NCBI GenBank assembly: GCA_944322835.1
Contig: CALUQF010000002.1
Coordinates: 1 to 38,488 of the forward strand
Length of the DNA: 38,488 nucleotides
Source of the DNA: Candidatus Gastranaerophilales bacterium
GTDB lineage: Bacteria; Cyanobacteriota; Vampirovibrionia; Gastranaerophilales; Gastranaerophilaceae
Direction of reading: 5' to 3'
The notes below the pieces were generated by a model. It had not been told where the DNA came from, did no database searches, and was given only the letters and a program-made list of their open reading frames with translations. The translations under genes and the position numbers were made by a program. This document shows positions 1 through 7,733 of this stretch, piece by piece (position 1 is the stretch's first letter; each line of letters begins with the position of its first letter).

Positions 1-2
1 AA

Positions 3-68
3 GAACGCGGGGTTGAATATTACTGTGTCGGCGCGCAAACAGATGCCAAGCTGTATAGTCTAACATAA
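3..68 (+). CDS. 3' end of an unidentified gene (partial)
   Basis: A reading frame open from the window edge ends in TAA at 66-68. The last residues read VEYYCVGAQTDAKLYSLT, which looks like real protein rather than noise and loosely recalls the C-terminus of a secreted or pilin-like protein. A strong hairpin follows at 92-128, as expected at a gene end. Another frame is open from base 1 to a TAA at 61-63, so the assignment is tentative. Confidence 0.3.
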   Translation, partial: ERGVEYYCVGAQTDAKLYSLT

Positions 69-91
69 ATAACAAATATTTTTGCTCTAAC

Positions 92-128
92 TTAAACACC
101 CCTCGGCACATGCCCGAGGGGTGTTTAA
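92..128. terminator. Strong hairpin, probable bidirectional terminator
   Basis: A perfect 15-bp inverted repeat (arms 92-106 and 114-128, 7-base loop) with A/T at the base and a GC core. It lies between the partial plus-strand gene and the minus-strand tRNA, so it could end transcription from both sides. Confidence 0.7.
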
Positions 129-147
129 ATTCATAATTCTAAAGATT

Positions 148-220
148 CTGGGGCGGAAGGATTCGAACCTCCGGGATGGCTGGACCAAAACCAGCTGCCT
201 TACCACTTGGCGACGCCCCA
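148..220 (-). tRNA. tRNA-Gln (anticodon TTG)
   Basis: A 73-base cloverleaf reads on the minus strand. The 7-bp acceptor stem starts TGGGGCG and pairs with CGCCCCA, followed by discriminator G. The anticodon stem GCTGG/CCAGC encloses loop TTTTGGT, giving anticodon TTG (glutamine, CAA/CAG). The T-arm contains GGTTCGAATCC. The T-A first pair and G discriminator match bacterial tRNA-Gln. The 3' CCA is not encoded. Confidence 0.97.
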
Positions 221-228
221 CCACATCT

Positions 229-259
229 ATTATAATAAAATATCAAGATTAGATGTCAA
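229..259 (-). promoter_or_regulatory. Promoter of the tRNA-Gln gene
   Basis: On the minus strand a perfect TTGACA (259-254) is followed by overlapping -10 candidates: TATTAT at 237-232 (16-base spacer) or TATAAT at 234-229 (19-base spacer). The tRNA 5' end is only 9 bases beyond. Confidence 0.5.
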
Positions 260-273
260 GATTTTTTGGCATG

Positions 274-302
274 CAAAAAGTCCGGTTTATAAAAACCGGA
301 CT
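274..302 (-). terminator. Rho-independent terminator of the 331-1173 gene
   Basis: Inverted repeat AGTCCGGTTT (279-288) with AAACCGGACT (293-302). Read on the minus strand the hairpin is followed by TTTTT, 29 bases after the stop codon of the upstream gene. Confidence 0.7.
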
Positions 303-330
303 ATATATAAGATTTATAGGAGGAGAACTT

Positions 331-1173
331 TTATGCTCTTGAACTTTGCCACATTAAGTCGCCAATTGCCAATGCTGCTGCACCTATCCAGCCGGCTTTA
401 GGTAATTTCTTTAACCCGGGTAATAATTTGAATGCTACAGCTCCGGTTAAACCTGCAAGGCCGGCTTCTGTAACCTTTGCGGCAGCAGCTCCGTAGCCCT
501 CCATTCTGTCTTTGCCAGCTTTGTTATCAACTCTGGTATCGTAGATATAGCTTAAAGTTTCTTCCGAATACTTGTCATGGTAATCTTTACCGTGAACGTT
601 CTTCCAAAAACCATGTTCAAACGGAGTTTGTCCAAACTTCTTGATATCATTTCTTAAATCAACAACTTCATCTCTTTGTTTAGAAATTATTTGATTATAT
701 AATATTTCTATCCAGTTTGTTACACTGTCTCGAGGATCAAGTTTATCGCTATTAGCTTTGAAATAATCATTGTATTTAGTATAAAGAGTATGTTTAAGTG
801 CATCAAATTCTTCACAAATACCATCCTGATCACCTTCTTGAATTTTTGCTGCTAAGTTTTGCACCCCTTTATTAACTCCGGCATCAACCATCGCTTTTTC
901 AAACAAGGCTCTATCTTGGGCAGTAAAAGCCTTGGTTTCATTTTCAAGCATCATCTCATGCATTGCGCTTGTATGATTTAACATCGACTTTTCAACGTTT
1001 TGCATCTGGCTTGCCATAAATGTCGGATTATAATATCCGCCGAGCATTCCCATACCCATTCCCATCATTGCCGGATTATAGTATGAGCTATATGCTCCTC
1101 CGTATCCGCCAAGTCCGTACATCCCGAGCGGGCTTGTATATGGGCTTATTCCTGTTATGCCGTAACCTAGCAT
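331..1173 (-). CDS. Unknown Gly/Met/Tyr-rich protein, 280 aa, member of the shared-promoter group
   Basis: I do not recognise this family. The first ~50 residues are low-complexity Gly, Tyr, Met and Pro (runs such as MGMGMGMLGGYY). The middle (60-210) is charged, predicted helical and globular. The C-terminal ~45 residues are Ala/Gly/Leu-rich with a basic segment (KLLPGLKKLPKAGW), possibly amphipathic or membrane-inserting. There is no Sec signal peptide. The start follows a strong AGGAGGT Shine-Dalgarno 6 bases upstream. It is a single-gene unit, with its own terminator at 274-302 and a copy of the compound promoter element at 1211-1273. It is likely exported or surface-associated by a non-Sec route, but that rests on composition and promoter sharing only. 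Confidence 0.85.
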   Translation of the reverse strand: MLGYGITGISPYTSPLGMYGLGGYGGAYSSYYNPAMMGMGMGMLGGYYNPTFMASQMQNVEKSMLNHTSAMHEMMLENETKAFTAQDRALFEKAMVDAGVNKGVQNLAAKIQEGDQDGICEEFDALKHTLYTKYNDYFKANSDKLDPRDSVTNWIEILYNQIISKQRDEVVDLRNDIKKFGQTPFEHGFWKNVHGKDYHDKYSEETLSYIYDTRVDNKAGKDRMEGYGAAAAKVTEAGLAGLTGAVAFKLLPGLKKLPKAGWIGAAALAIGDLMWQSSRA

Positions 1174-1210
1174 GGCTGTTACCTCCTACAAAATTTTAAC
1201 CTTTTTTAAC

Positions 1211-1273
1211 CTTACATATTAATAAAGTATTTTTACCGTTGAAAATTGCTTTTTTTTATCGATTATCTTTACA
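1211..1273 (-). promoter_or_regulatory. Compound promoter element, copy A (variant)
   Basis: On the minus strand: TGTAAA (1273-1268), 37-base spacer containing GCAAT, 14 bases, then ATACTTTATTAATATGTAAG (1230-1211). It matches the three other copies (10438-10498, 14228-14288, 19082-19142) except for the first box, a 2-base longer spacer and a few changes. It sits 37 bases before the start codon at 1173. Confidence 0.5.
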
Positions 1274-1319
1274 AAAGTTTACAAAGTTTAACCGGTTGTA
1301 ACTATTCATTTATTTTAAC

Positions 1320-1334
1320 TTACTTTTGTTGTAT
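1320..1334 (+). promoter_or_regulatory. Possible promoter core upstream of lptB
   Basis: TTACTTTTGTTGTAT is followed by TATTAT-like sequence, about 33 bases before lptB. The same 15 bases with one change occur at 8052-8066 upstream of flagellin. The role is inferred from position and similarity only. Confidence 0.3.
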
Positions 1335-1367
1335 TATTAATTAAACAGTGTATTTCAGGGAGTCAGA

Positions 1368-2093
1368 ATGAGAATAGAGGCAAAAAATTTAGTTAAAATA
1401 TACAGTGACAGAAGCGTTGTTAATGATGTAACTTTTTATATGGATAAAGGTGAGGTTGTTTGTCTTTTAGGACCGAATGGTGCGGGCAAAACAACTACTT
1501 TTTATATGATTGTCGGGCTTGTTAAGCCTAATACGGGCAGCGTATTTATTGATGACAAAGAGATTACTAACTGGCCGATGAACCTCAGAGCTAAAGCGGG
1601 TATTGGATATTTACCCCAGGAAAACTCTATTTTCAGAAAACTTACCGTAGAAGATAATATTCAGCTTGTATTGGAAATGAACGATAAACTGACGGTTAAT
1701 GAGAAAAAAATGAAGTTAGAAGAGCTTCTAACAGAATTTGGCGTTATGAAACTCAGGAAATCTCCGGCTGTTGCTTTATCAGGGGGTGAAAGGAGGCGTG
1801 TAGAAATCGCACGTGCACTTGCCGCAAGCCCTGATTTTATGCTTTTGGACGAACCTTTTGCCGGTATTGACCCGATTGCGATTGGCGAAATTAAGGATAA
1901 TATTAGAAAAATTTCAGAGGATAAGGGGCTTGGAGTTCTTATAACAGACCACAATCCAAAGGCTACGCTTTCTATCACCGATAGAGCTTATGTAATATTT
2001 GACGGAAAAATTAAAATTCAGGGTAAAAGTGTGGATGTTGCTAATGACCCTGTTGCAAAAGAGTTCTATTTAGGGAAGGATTTCAAACTATAG
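1368..2093 (+). CDS. lptB: LPS export ABC transporter ATP-binding protein LptB
   Basis: Cytoplasmic ATPase of the LptB2FG complex, which extracts lipopolysaccharide from the inner membrane for transport to the outer membrane. The 241 aa is full length for LptB. Walker A GPNGAGKTT is at 35-43, the Q-loop Gln at 84, the signature LSGGERRRVEIARA at 137-150, Walker B FMLLDEP at 157-163 and the switch His at 195. The LSGGERRR signature and DEPFAGIDP stretch are typical of LptB. The start follows AGGGAG. The downstream lptF/G-type gene begins 1 base after the TAG stop, so the two are translationally coupled. Confidence 0.95.
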   Translation: MRIEAKNLVKIYSDRSVVNDVTFYMDKGEVVCLLGPNGAGKTTTFYMIVGLVKPNTGSVFIDDKEITNWPMNLRAKAGIGYLPQENSIFRKLTVEDNIQLVLEMNDKLTVNEKKMKLEELLTEFGVMKLRKSPAVALSGGERRRVEIARALAASPDFMLLDEPFAGIDPIAIGEIKDNIRKISEDKGLGVLITDHNPKATLSITDRAYVIFDGKIKIQGKSVDVANDPVAKEFYLGKDFKL

Positions 2094-2094
2094 T

Positions 2095-3219
2095 ATGAAA
2101 AAGCTTTTCACTGTATACGATAGATATATTTTTACTCAGGTTTTAATTACCACAATTGTTGCAATCTTGCTTTTTACAATTGTATGGATAGCGCCTGAAA
2201 TGCTTTTGAATACTATTAAGAAAGTGCTGGAAGGTGTTTATACCGTAAAAACCGGCGTTTTGGTGCTTATATATGAAATGCCAAAAATTCTCGGAAAAGC
2301 TTTTCCTGTCGGTTTACTGCTGGGTTCTTTATTTACATTTGATAAATTAAGTAAAGATTCAGAATTAACTATATTCAGAGCAGTTGGAATGTCTTTTTTC
2401 AGAATTCTTGCTCCGGTATTTGTTCTCAGCCTGATTGTTACATATTTATGTTTTGTAACTTATGATAAGTGGATTCCCATATCATGTCAGAAACTGAATG
2501 AAATTAAAGGAGGAGAGACGCTTACCCAGTACATTTACACGAAGAAAGATGAAAATAATTATCCAGAACAGGCTGTTGTTGTATCAAGGTTTTTTCAGGA
2601 TGAAATGACTGATGTTATCGTCATGAATTTTTCTAAACAAATATTTAATGATTTGCATGGACTTGAAAATATTTTAGTAGCAAAAACCGGGCATAAAGGC
2701 CTGGATTCAAAAGGTGAGCCGTGCTGGTCTCTTGAAGATGTGACATCGTATGATATTAATGAAGAAGGAATCTTTAAAAGGATTACTAAAAAGGATAAGG
2801 CGGAAATTCTGAACGGAGATGATGCCGAAGAAGCTTATACAATAATGATTAATTCCACAAAGCGTGACAGGGATATAGAAAATAAAGATTTAAAGTATTA
2901 TGTTTCATTATTGAAAAAGGCAAATCTGGACGAGGACTATAGATTAATGATGAATAAGTATTATCAACGCTTTTTCCATCCGTTTGTTTGCGTTCTTTTG
3001 GCAATTATGGGTTGTTTGTTAGGGTTTAGTAAACCGCGTGAGCAGAGATTAATCGGGTTTACAATTGCAATTGGATGTATTTTTGTTTACTATATAACTC
3101 TTCCGTTCTTTGACCTGTTAGCAGAAAAAGGTGTTTTACCGCCTCTTGTAACGGCGGCATTCCCACCTATGGCTTTCTTAGCGGCAATTGTTATGTTTTA
3201 TAAATCGAGGGATCTTTAA
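2095..3219 (+). CDS. LptF/LptG (YjgP/YjgQ) family LPS export permease
   Basis: Membrane partner of LptB. At 374 aa it fits the family: transmembrane helices in the first ~115 residues, a soluble periplasmic beta-rich domain (~130-275), then three hydrophobic segments (~295-370). The N-terminal DRYIFTQVLITT stretch and the late PFVCVLLAIMGCLLG segment are typical of LptF/G. Only one lptF/G-type gene is present here; the partner subunit would lie elsewhere, or a single type may serve both roles as is seen in cyanobacteria-related lineages. I cannot tell F from G. It is coupled to lptB and followed after 2 bases by the 3222 gene. Confidence 0.9.
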   Translation: MKKLFTVYDRYIFTQVLITTIVAILLFTIVWIAPEMLLNTIKKVLEGVYTVKTGVLVLIYEMPKILGKAFPVGLLLGSLFTFDKLSKDSELTIFRAVGMSFFRILAPVFVLSLIVTYLCFVTYDKWIPISCQKLNEIKGGETLTQYIYTKKDENNYPEQAVVVSRFFQDEMTDVIVMNFSKQIFNDLHGLENILVAKTGHKGLDSKGEPCWSLEDVTSYDINEEGIFKRITKKDKAEILNGDDAEEAYTIMINSTKRDRDIENKDLKYYVSLLKKANLDEDYRLMMNKYYQRFFHPFVCVLLAIMGCLLGFSKPREQRLIGFTIAIGCIFVYYITLPFFDLLAEKGVLPPLVTAAFPPMAFLAAIVMFYKSRDL

Positions 3220-3221
3220 TT

Positions 3222-4043
3222 ATGAAAAAATTTTTTGTATTAGGAGCTTTACTTATTACCGGGGCAGTTATGGCAGCAGCGCCTATAAATGTCGAATATA
3301 ATGATGGGATTTATCATGCTGTATTGTCCGGCGATAAAATAAAAAAACAAGTGCAGTTTGTTTCTTCACCTAATCTCATTACTAATAAAGAAGCTCATAA
3401 TGCCAGAGGCTCATTATTGACTATAAATGCGGGATTTTTTGATCCTCAAAACCAGAAATCAATGTCATATATTGTAAATGATTCTCAAACAGTTGAAGAT
3501 CCAATTTTTAATGAAGCACTTATGGCGAATCCTGTTTTAAGACAAAACATGAAAAAAATCTTAAATCGTACTGAATTTAGGGTTTTGGATTGTGATAGTA
3601 AACTAAAATACGAAATCGCACAACATAATTCAAAAGTTGATTTTCTGTGCTCGATAGAGACTTCTGCACAAGGGGGGCCGCAGCTTCTGCCTAACTTAAG
3701 ATTAGAAGAAGAATTTTTTATACAAAAAGATGCCGAAGGGAATATTATACGTGAAACTGCATCTGTTTTGCATAAAACTCCAAGAACGCTTATTGGTATA
3801 AAAAACCTTCCGGAAGGCAAACAAGAACTGCATATTTTTATCGTGACAAATGAGCACCCGATGGATATATATGAGGCGAGGGATTTGTGCGCAAGTTACG
3901 GGCTGGATAGTGCAATGGCTTTTGACGGCGGAAGCTCAACCTCTTTTAACTATAAAAAAATAAATGTCGTATCAACAGAAGATAGCGGCGGAACCGGCAG
4001 GGGACTTAAATCTTTTATGATTGTTACAAAAAATAGAATATAA
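3222..4043 (+). CDS. Secreted phosphodiester glycosidase-like (NAGPA-domain) protein
   Basis: A 273-aa protein with a signal peptide (MKKFFVLGALLITGAVMAAA, cleavage near 19-20). The rest matches the phosphodiester glycosidase / exopolysaccharide-biosynthesis NAGPA domain: INAGFFD (~68-74), the RTLIGI strand, and the C-terminal AMAFDGGSSTSF with a GGTGRGLKSF end. Family members cleave or handle GlcNAc-1-phosphodiester bonds in surface glycans. It is third in the lptB operon with a 2-base gap, which links it to envelope glycolipid maturation. The substrate is unknown. Its 3' end lies 14 bases from the convergent XRE gene, with no hairpin between. Confidence 0.88.
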   Translation: MKKFFVLGALLITGAVMAAAPINVEYNDGIYHAVLSGDKIKKQVQFVSSPNLITNKEAHNARGSLLTINAGFFDPQNQKSMSYIVNDSQTVEDPIFNEALMANPVLRQNMKKILNRTEFRVLDCDSKLKYEIAQHNSKVDFLCSIETSAQGGPQLLPNLRLEEEFFIQKDAEGNIIRETASVLHKTPRTLIGIKNLPEGKQELHIFIVTNEHPMDIYEARDLCASYGLDSAMAFDGGSSTSFNYKKINVVSTEDSGGTGRGLKSFMIVTKNRI

Positions 4044-4057
4044 TAAAAATATGGGCA

Positions 4058-4282
4058 TCAAAAAGTAAAGTCAAAAAGTTCATGCATTTCTACTCCAAGT
4101 GCATCGGCGAGTATTTTCATTGTCTTAATTGTAACATTAGCCTCTCCTCGTTCAATTTGTCCGATATAATTAAAATTCATATCAACTTTCTCGGCAAGCT
4201 TCATTTGGGAAAGTTTTTTAGATTTTCTTATATAAGCCAGTTTTGCACCAAACTTTTTTTCTAAATTGTCATTAACGCTCAT
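4058..4282 (-). CDS. XRE-family helix-turn-helix regulator, 74 aa
   Basis: A one-domain HTH_3 DNA-binding protein. The core IRKSKKLSQMKLAEKVDMNF followed by YIGQIERGEANVTIKTMKILADALGVEMHELF is the classic five-helix XRE fold, resembling small controller proteins of restriction systems and SinR-type repressors. No partner toxin or restriction gene is adjacent; the nearest methyltransferase is about 6.7 kb away. The start has no Shine-Dalgarno, and a TACTAT -10-like box lies 7 bases upstream on the minus strand (4295-4290), so the mRNA may be leaderless. It is divergent from the glucanotransferase at 4472. Confidence 0.85.
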   Translation of the reverse strand: MSVNDNLEKKFGAKLAYIRKSKKLSQMKLAEKVDMNFNYIGQIERGEANVTIKTMKILADALGVEMHELFDFTF

Positions 4283-4471
4283 AATAAGTATAGTATTAGC
4301 ATTAACATTAACCTATTTCTAATTGTTTTGAACCAACTTTTACTAGTTAATAACTGTTAAGATTTGTAAAACTTTAAAATAAAAATAACAAAATTTATTT
4401 TCTTTGTATTTTAATAGTTTATGAATATGAAATAATAGTTGATAGCTATTAATCAGAAAGGACATATAAGT

Positions 4472-5137
4472 ATGAAAGTTTTACCAATCACAAGTTTAGC
4501 GCCGGTTACACCGAAATATTCCGTTAAAAACAGCGGATTAAAGTTTGACACTCCGATTGATACTTTTGAAAAAGAAGAGAATGAGTATAAAAACGCTGTT
4601 TCTTTTCAAGGATTAAATGCCCGCGGTATAGTCAAGCAGCGCGGACTTTTGTTCCATATTACAAGCCTTCCCGCTCATCGTTCTTATTGTGGACAGTTTG
4701 GTGACCCTCAAACGACAAAATTTATTAACTGGTTGAAAGATGCAAAACAGACTCACTGGATAATGAATCCGTTGAATGCTTTAGATAACTCTCTTTGTCC
4801 GTACGGCTCACGCGGACGTTTTAGCAGAAATAAATTTATTGTTAATCTGAACAAACTGACAGGAAAAGAGTATGGAAAAATTTTGAAACCCAAAGAGCTT
4901 CCTGACGATATTACAGCGCCGGAATTTACGCTGGAAATGTTGGAAAAACAAAAAAATCCGAGATTTGAACTTGCTTTTTCCAGATTTAAAAAATTGCCGA
5001 ATGATGCGCCAATAAAAAGAGAATATAATAAGTTCTCTGAACAAAATGAGAGCCTCTGGCTTGACGATTATGCTAATTATGAGGCGTTATCTCACAGTTT
5101 CGGTCCGTACTGGACAAAATGGCAAAAAGATTTGTAG
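4472..5137 (+). CDS. N-terminal fragment of the MalQ-like gene (221 aa)
   Basis: The part before the TAG. It carries the N-terminal extension and the first part of the GH77 barrel with substrate-binding loops, but none of the three catalytic acids, so alone it cannot be active. The chosen ATG has AAAGGA 9 bases upstream; an upstream in-frame TTG at 4439 has no such site. Confidence 0.6.
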   Translation: MKVLPITSLAPVTPKYSVKNSGLKFDTPIDTFEKEENEYKNAVSFQGLNARGIVKQRGLLFHITSLPAHRSYCGQFGDPQTTKFINWLKDAKQTHWIMNPLNALDNSLCPYGSRGRFSRNKFIVNLNKLTGKEYGKILKPKELPDDITAPEFTLEMLEKQKNPRFELAFSRFKKLPNDAPIKREYNKFSEQNESLWLDDYANYEALSHSFGPYWTKWQKDL

Positions 5138-5242
5138 ACTGCACCGGAGGCTGCAAAAAAAGCAGGGGTAAGTCTCCAGGATAGAATTTTAAAAGTCTTA
5201 GACGGGAAAGTTTCTAAAGAAGAATATGAATATCGCGTTAAT

Positions 5243-6409
5243 TTGTATAAATTTGAGCAGTTTTTATATGATAAGCAATTTAATGAAATGACAGAAGAGT
5301 TAAATAAAAACGATATTCGTTTAATTTTAGATTTGCCTGTAGGCATAGGTTCAGAGGGACCTGATGTTTGGGGCAAAAAAAATATGTTTCTTCTGGATAA
5401 GAATTTTAAGCCGGCTAAATTAAGCGGCTGTCCCCCGGAAGAAGCATATCCATATACTCAGGTATGGGGACAACCGTTGTATAATTATGATTCTTCTGAT
5501 TTATGGGATTATCAGGAAGCCTCAATAAAACAACTTCTCAAAAATGCTGATTTACGATTAGATCATTTTGTCGGATACATTAATAGAGCGGCTATTCCTA
5601 CAGAGTATAAAAAAGCAGACGGAACCATCTTAAAAGGCAATGATATCTTTAAGCCAGTGGAAGAAGGCGGTATGGGAAGCGGATTCTTTGATAATAGCTG
5701 GATTGAGGATATTTATAATAAAAGAAGTCCGAAAGGCGAAAATATTTTTGAAATATTCGTAAGAGTAGCAAAAGAATTAGGCAAAAAACCTGAGGATACC
5801 TATATATTAGAAGATTTTGGCCCATTAGGAAATACAAAATTATACAAAGATTTTTATAAAAAATACGGTAAAAATTTTACGAGCCAGCAGGTTCCTGTCG
5901 GGATGAATATTTGCGACCCGAAAAATCGTAAGGCAATGAAGCCAAATGTTGCCATTCTGACCGGAAATCACGATATGCCACCATTAAGAGAATTTGTAGA
6001 TAAACTTACCTCTGAGACTAAAACAAAACAGGATAAAAAACTGCAAAAACAGTTTGAGACATTCTGCAAGGATGAATTGAAGCTTACAGATGAAGAAATG
6101 AAAAATAAAGATTCAATATTCAGTAATCTTATGAAATGGCATTATACAATGAATGTAAAACAGGTTCAGACAACGCTTCAAGACGCTCTGGGAATATATT
6201 TCAGACCGAATATCCCTGGATTCTGGAATGGTTCGACAGATAAATTTTTGATGAAAACAACGCCAGAGGCTTTACTGCCGTTTTGGAGCAGAGTTTTTCC
6301 GAAAGATTTTCTTTCACGTGATAATCAAAGCGGTATCAATCCTGGATACAAGAAGCTGGCTGATAAATTTATTCAAATGATGAAAGATTTATATCCGAAG
6401 GAAAAATAG
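5243..6409 (+). CDS. C-terminal fragment of the MalQ-like gene (388 aa)
   Basis: The first ATG after the internal stop opens this fragment, but it has no Shine-Dalgarno sequence, so independent translation is doubtful. It holds all three GH77 catalytic residues but lacks the N-terminal barrel strands. It is best seen as part of the interrupted gene. It ends in TAG and is followed by a terminator. Confidence 0.55.
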   Translation: MYKFEQFLYDKQFNEMTEELNKNDIRLILDLPVGIGSEGPDVWGKKNMFLLDKNFKPAKLSGCPPEEAYPYTQVWGQPLYNYDSSDLWDYQEASIKQLLKNADLRLDHFVGYINRAAIPTEYKKADGTILKGNDIFKPVEEGGMGSGFFDNSWIEDIYNKRSPKGENIFEIFVRVAKELGKKPEDTYILEDFGPLGNTKLYKDFYKKYGKNFTSQQVPVGMNICDPKNRKAMKPNVAILTGNHDMPPLREFVDKLTSETKTKQDKKLQKQFETFCKDELKLTDEEMKNKDSIFSNLMKWHYTMNVKQVQTTLQDALGIYFRPNIPGFWNGSTDKFLMKTTPEALLPFWSRVFPKDFLSRDNQSGINPGYKKLADKFIQMMKDLYPKEK

Positions 6410-6466
6410 GATTCTGAACGGTATTATTCTACACAAGACAAAGCTTAAGAATATACAGCTTAGGGG

Positions 6467-6504
6467 TTAACAGTTATTAGTATTTCTAATAGCTGTTAAT
6501 TTTT
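6467..6504 (+). terminator. Terminator downstream of the MalQ-like gene
   Basis: A 14-bp inverted repeat TTAACAGTTATTAG (6467-6480) and CTAATAGCTGTTAA (6486-6499) with one G-T wobble and a 5-base loop, followed by TTTTT on the plus strand. Confidence 0.75.
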
Positions 6505-6551
6505 ATGTAATTTGTGTCGTTATTTTTGTCAAAAAGATGAGAAAAGTTATT

Positions 6552-6568
6552 GTCAGGCAATGCCTGAC
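6552..6568. repeat. Small palindrome GTCAGGC-AAT-GCCTGAC
   Basis: A 7-bp perfect stem with a 3-base loop lying between two convergent terminators. It resembles short dispersed intergenic palindromes seen in many bacterial genomes. Only one copy is in the window, so its repeat nature is inferred. Confidence 0.35.
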
Positions 6569-6616
6569 CTGCTAATGGCGGTTAATTATTAATTAGAGAG
6601 CAGTGCCTTTAACTAA

Positions 6617-6650
6617 AAAACGACCCCGTTTTTTCAAACAGGGCCGTTTT
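6617..6650 (-). terminator. Terminator of the rplJ-rplL unit
   Basis: Inverted repeat AAAACGACCCCGTTT (6617-6631) with AAACAGGGCCGTTTT (6636-6650), two wobble-type mismatches and a short loop. Read on the minus strand it ends in a T run (plus-strand A run at 6615-6620), 17 bases after the rplL stop. Confidence 0.7.
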
Positions 6651-6666
6651 ATCGTAAAATGTCAAA

Positions 6667-7041
6667 CTACTTGATTTCAACAACAGCGCCGGCAGCTTCA
6701 AGCTGTTTCTTAAGTGCTTCAGCTTCATCTTTCTTAACGCCTTCTTTAACAGCCTTAGGAGCAGCTTCAACTAAATCTTTAGCTTCTTTTAAACCAAGAC
6801 CTGTGATAGCTCTAACTTCTTTAAGAACTGCGATTTTCTTATCAGCAGGAACAGAAGCTAAAACTACGTTAACAGCAGCATCAGCATCTTCAGCCGGAGC
6901 AGCAGCGGCAGCTGGAGCAGCAGCAACAGCTACAGGAGCAGCAGCAGATACGCCGAATTTTTCTTCCATAGCTTTTACTAATTCAGCTGCTTCTAATAAT
7001 GTTAATTTTTCAATTGATTCTAAAATTGATTCGATACTCAT
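6667..7041 (-). CDS. rplL: Large ribosomal subunit protein bL12 (L7/L12)
   Basis: The stalk protein of the 50S subunit that recruits translation factors. At 124 aa it is full length: N-terminal dimerisation helices (1-30), an Ala/Pro hinge (~33-52), and the C-terminal domain with [27 protein letters not shown]. The start follows AAGGAG. It lies 124 bases downstream of rplJ in the same unit and is followed by a terminator; rpoB does not follow. Confidence 0.98.
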   Translation of the reverse strand: MSIESILESIEKLTLLEAAELVKAMEEKFGVSAAAPVAVAAAPAAAAAPAEDADAAVNVVLASVPADKKIAVLKEVRAITGLGLKEAKDLVEAAPKAVKEGVKKDEAEALKKQLEAAGAVVEIK

Positions 7042-7165
7042 TGTTTTTTCTCCTTTATTCTTAAATTTTTAGTGTAATACATTTTTTGTTTTTGCTTAGC
7101 CGAGTTATTTAGGCGGATAACTTGGAGCATTTCCTTATTTACCCCTTCACCCATTTACTCCTACC

Positions 7166-7687
7166 CTAAGCGGCTTTTTGATCTCTAACAGCAGCAATAG
7201 CTCTGACAAGAGATGACATAACAGCATTGACAGAGTTTGCAATACCAGAAGCCGGAGAGTTGATACATCCAAGCATTTTTGCGTAAATTTCTTCTTTTGA
7301 AGGAAGAGTTGCAAGAGCTTTTGCTTCTTCTGCGCTCATTAATCTGCCATCCATTGCAGCTGCAATGATTTCGCCTTTTTTTGTTTCTTTGATAAATTGT
7401 GATAAAGCCTTAGCCGGTGCTACCTGATCTTCAAAACCAAATGCTATTGCAATCGGGCCTTCAAGCTTTTCAGCTAACACTTCGTAAGGAGTGCCTTTGA
7501 TAGCGATTTTTGCAAGGGTGTTTTTTGTAACCATATAGTCACCACCATCTTTTTGAAGAGCTCTTCTAAGCTTGGTGATTTCTTCTACTGTCATTCCCTT
7601 GTATTCGGTAACAATTGCAACTTGTGCTTTATCAATTTTTTCTCTGATAAGTGCAACCTTATCTTCTTTGAAAGCTTTTGTTGACAT
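7166..7687 (-). CDS. rplJ: Large ribosomal subunit protein uL10
   Basis: The stalk base protein that binds 23S rRNA and carries L7/L12 dimers on its C-terminal helix. At 173 aa it is typical; the N-terminal half has the AIVTEYKGMTVEEITKLRRAL pattern and VTKNTLAKIAIK, and the C-terminal helix ends AVMSSLVRAIAAVRDQKAA. The start follows AAAGGAG. The expected rplK and rplA are not upstream; instead a leader with an attenuator lies there. Confidence 0.98.
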   Translation of the reverse strand: MSTKAFKEDKVALIREKIDKAQVAIVTEYKGMTVEEITKLRRALQKDGGDYMVTKNTLAKIAIKGTPYEVLAEKLEGPIAIAFGFEDQVAPAKALSQFIKETKKGEIIAAAMDGRLMSAEEAKALATLPSKEEIYAKMLGCINSPASGIANSVNAVMSSLVRAIAAVRDQKAA

Positions 7688-7733
7688 TTTTTGCTCCTTT
7701 GTTTGTATATTTATTTTCGACCTTAATCATACT

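Larger units (their letters stand above)
4472..6409 (+). pseudogene. malQ: 4-alpha-glucanotransferase (GH77, MalQ-like) interrupted by one in-frame TAG
   Basis: A GH77 amylomaltase, which transfers alpha-1,4-glucan segments in glycogen/maltodextrin metabolism. The whole span is one frame of 646 codons, broken only by TAG at codon 222 (5135-5137). On both sides the family pattern continues: RGLLFHITSLPAH and NPLNALDNSLCPYGS before it, and the catalytic nucleophile Asp in LRLDHFVGY (~364), acid/base Glu in ILEDFG (~447) and Asp in GNHDMPP (~501) after it. The residues around the stop (KWQKDL-stop-TAPEAAKK) would be natural with Gln (CAG to TAG). The ~50-residue N-terminal extension ending AVSFQG is unusual. 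The start uses ATG after AAAGGA. TAG is an ordinary stop elsewhere here (lptB, rpmB, rplL and this gene's own end), so general recoding is unlikely. It could be a real nonsense mutation, readthrough, or a sequence error. Confidence 0.85.

Noticed and set aside
333-401. A 22-codon plus-strand reading frame behind a strong AGGAGGAG site
   Set aside because: It lies antisense to the well-supported 3' end of the 331-1173 gene, has low-complexity content, and the purine run is simply the complement of the region after that gene's stop.
4472-6409. General recoding of TAG as glutamine
   Set aside because: lptB, rplL, rpmB, mgtC and the MalQ-like gene itself end in TAG at positions that fit family lengths, so TAG is a normal stop here.
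6659-7072. A long Ala/Ser-rich plus-strand reading frame
   Set aside because: It is the antisense shadow of rplL, created by its Ala codons.
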